A DNA stretch of 64,000 bases. Origin: Sisyra terminalis. Lineage: Eukaryota > Arthropoda > Insecta > Neuroptera > Sisyridae. Location of the stretch: assembly GCA_958496175.1 (NCBI GenBank), contig OY292274.1, positions 40,744,630-40,808,629 on the forward strand, in the 5' to 3' direction. The notes under the pieces are model-generated. The model saw only the letters and a program-made list of their open reading frames with translations. It did no database searches and was not told where the DNA came from. Both the position numbers and the translations under genes were made by a program. Shown in pieces: positions 61,447-64,000 of the stretch (position 1 is its first letter; every line of letters starts with the position of its first letter).

Positions 61447-63077
61447 ATAAATCTCTATATGAAAAAGTTTTTACAATGCTCAAGAAATTTGGAACAGCGG
61501 CAAAGGCGAATTTAGGTCAGCTGCCGTCCTAGATCCCATTCAATATGCCACCTTCGTTATTCCATAACATGGTAGCTATCAAGATAAAATATCTAATTTG
61601 CAAATATTTAAATTGTGTATTAATTTTAATAAAACTTTTTATAAAACAAAAATTTTTTTTGTTCATAAATTGAAACATATCTTAATTTTAATATAAAACT
61701 AGTCATGATTTGAAAATAAAAGACGCTCGACGTTTATTATACCTACACTTTTAGCACCATTATAAGTATTTGAGGGTGGGTTTTAAATAAAAATGGATAC
61801 AAAAAAGTTTTCAAAATTTAAACTAGTATACAATGAATATGAAAATAAGTATTGACTCGTATGCCCAGTGGTAATGCTATATAACTTCAAATTTCAAAAA
61901 ATAGGGGGAAATTTCCCACCAATACTCTCATATACTAACCATTCTTAACTTTTTAGTAATGATTTGGGAACTTGATCTCTGCAAACTGATGATAACTATT
62001 GATTTATGATTTACAATATTATTATTATTCACTAAAAGTAATTTTCGTGTCTTTCGTTCGTTTATTATAAAAAATATGTCATTTTCTTAATTTCTATACT
62101 TGATTTTTTTAATTTTTATATGCATAATACCATACCAAACAAATCTTAAAAACCAGCGTTAAGTAAAAGTTAATTCGAATGTTATGATTATATTATTTTT
62201 TTCTTCTTATTATTCTTATCTTCTATCAATCATATACGCAAATCGCTACAAATTGCTTGGTAAAACAAAAAAATCATATTCAAACTGCGTTTGGATTTTT
62301 ATAAAATGATTTTTTTTCTTCTTTATAAAATGTTTTTTTAATAAATATAATGCTTATACCGTGAGATTCAAAGAATTGAGCCAAAAAATAAAGTTAAAAA
62401 TGTAAACCCATTGTCGTTTGGTAGAGTAGATTAAGTGATTGCTACGTTATTAGTAAGTCCTAGTATCTAATTCCGTGACAAGCTGGATTTAATTTCTCTA
62501 TTTACCATTTTATTCAAAACTTTAAAATGAAAAGAAGATGGTAAAAAATTTATTGGAAAAAATCTAAATTTTGTTTACAAATTAATAACCTTACGTAAGA
62601 TAAACATACGTAAGTTTTTTTAAAGTATCTTTTAGGAAGAGTTCAACGAAAATATTTGACCTGCTTTTGTTCCAAGAAGCTTCACTATAACATTCAAACG
62701 GAAATGCTTTGAAATCTTATAATGAGATAGTGACTGAATTATAGAACTATTTATAGATACCTTTTTTTTAATTATGAATGTTGTTATTTAGAAGATAAAA
62801 CTTTACGATGAGTATGGTATTACGATTTTTTCTTTAAATTTTTTCATTATAATTTTGAATAAAGTTATTACTTTATGTACAATAGGTACGTTAGTTTCTT
62901 TTAAAATTTAGCAAACAAATTTTACTTTTTAACCAATTTTGTTAGTAGAAGTCCTCATGTTGTTGGTATAAAAGTTATTATTTTCAATATTTTCTTTGTG
63001 TTTGACGAAAAACTTATGTAGGAATGCCCACTCCTTGATATCAACTCCGAAATTGTGCGTATTGATTTTTGGGTCAA
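61447..63077. other. AT-rich DNA, nothing recognisable
   Basis: No coding exon, element ends or unusual composition could be supported. Confidence 0.4.
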
Positions 63078-63288
63078 GTCCATTTTAGCACACTCACAAT
63101 TTGACAACGTTGCATTTTCGACTTTGTTTTTAATTTAATTCGCCATATTTTTGTTAGTTCAATTCTAATATCGTATAATTCCCTCTTTTGTGGCTAATTT
63201 TTCATTATGGACCGATTTAATCGCGAATTAAATTAAAAACAAGGTCGAAAGTGTAACGTTGCCAGATTGTGGGTGTGCTAAAATGGAC
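63078..63288. repeat. Foldback repeat with about 65-bp arms
   Basis: GTCCATTTTAGCACACTCAC, AATTTGACAACGTTGC and TTTTTAATTTAATT on the left pair with AATTAAATTAAAAAC, AACGTTGCCAGATTGTG and GGTGTGCTAAAATGGAC on the right. The loop is about 80 bp. A half copy lies at 50515. Confidence 0.65.
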
Positions 63289-63364
63289 GTGAGTCGATTT
63301 TTTTTCTTCAATTAATTAATATAGATTCAAATCTTAACCATATATTAGTTGTATTTCAGAATAT

Positions 63365-63480
63365 AGAGTTAATAAAAATTTGTAATCGAGAAATATTGAC
63401 AATTTGCTCGATACGAGAATCAAACCTTATCTTCCAGTTTTGGAATGGTCATCTAAACCACTTAGCCACCAGTAGACTTA
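63365..63480 (-). repeat. tRNA-derived SINE, head and body
   Basis: Reverse-oriented copy: GAGTTAATAAAAATTTG, TTGCTCGATACGAGAATCAA, CCAGTTTTGGAATGGTC and CCACTTAGCCACCAGTAG. The hairpin tail beyond GAGTTAA is missing. Confidence 0.75.
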
Positions 63481-64000
63481 CTGAATAGCTGAATAGCTGA
63501 AAAACTATTTGTTGTGGTTGGAAAAAACCATATACCTACCTAATATATAAAAAGAGGCTTCTTCATACATCACAATTTTTGTACTGTCGTTGTTTATTGA
63601 ATAATAGGTAGGTATGTCTCTTTTTTGTAATAAGCAATTATATTTTGGAATAAACTTTGTGAAATCAATTTTAATGTAAAAATTGAATAATTTTTTTTTC
63701 TTTGACTTATAATTATCATATTTTACAAATCTCAAAATAATTAAAGCTAATATAAATTTCAGTAAAAGCATCTTCTAAGCGTTTTCCATGATATGATAAT
63801 TTGCTGTTTCAAGTCCGGTTTCTGAATTCGTTTCTACCAAAAATGCCGGTTCTGTTAAAATCACAACAATATTTCATCAATCTTTAAATTGGCCGGTTTG
63901 AGTCAGCGATTACGTTGGATCCACCAAATCGCTAATAATCAACAATTATATACCAGTTAATTTTATATTCTGTTAATTTATCCGTATGTAATTAACATAA

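Overview
The window looks like animal, most probably insect, nuclear DNA. It is strongly AT-rich to the eye, contains no long uninterrupted reading frame on either strand, has canonical GT/AG splice signals where coding text does appear, and is full of eukaryotic transposon debris: non-LTR retrotransposons, a Helitron helicase fragment, a tRNA-derived SINE, Tc1-like and hAT-like non-autonomous elements, and foldback elements. The species cannot be fixed from the sequence. The repeat types fit a large-genome insect such as a hemipteran or beetle.

One cellular gene can be supported, on the + strand. A CpG-rich, GC-rich patch at about 10.43-10.79 kb looks like its promoter and untranslated first exon. 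The first coding exon is at 13748-13925 (start codon 13811, 38 codons plus one base). The next coding exon is at 58442-58590. The two are phase-compatible: the split codon closes to GTC, Val. They imply an intron of about 44.5 kb, and the gene runs on past the right edge because exon 58442-58590 ends in a donor site. I do not recognise the protein.

Everything else is intergenic DNA (1-10.4 kb) or intron. The left flank holds two LINE fragments (about 1.56-2.64 kb), a GC-richer repeat block, a hAT MITE with a perfect 8-bp target duplication (8.2 kb) and a 1-kb foldback element (9.0-9.9 kb). The large intron holds a hAT element with other elements nested in it (23.3-25.4 kb), a degraded LINE (29.9-31.2 kb), a Helitron helicase fragment (31.3-31.8 kb) next to an unidentified coding-like fragment (32.0-32.4 kb), a second LINE fragment (35.3 kb), two 621-bp Tc1-like derivatives in opposite orientation (42.8 and 54.8 kb), a Harbinger-like MITE (44.6 kb), and many copies of one tRNA-derived SINE. 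Two further CpG-rich patches (23.0 and 43.9 kb) inside the intron are possible internal promoters or enhancers.

No CRISPR array, bacterial operon, rRNA or intact tRNA gene was seen. The most unusual items are the 44.5-kb split coding unit, the minus-strand coding-like fragment beside the Helitron helicase, and the dense set of short elements whose ends and target duplications can still be read directly.
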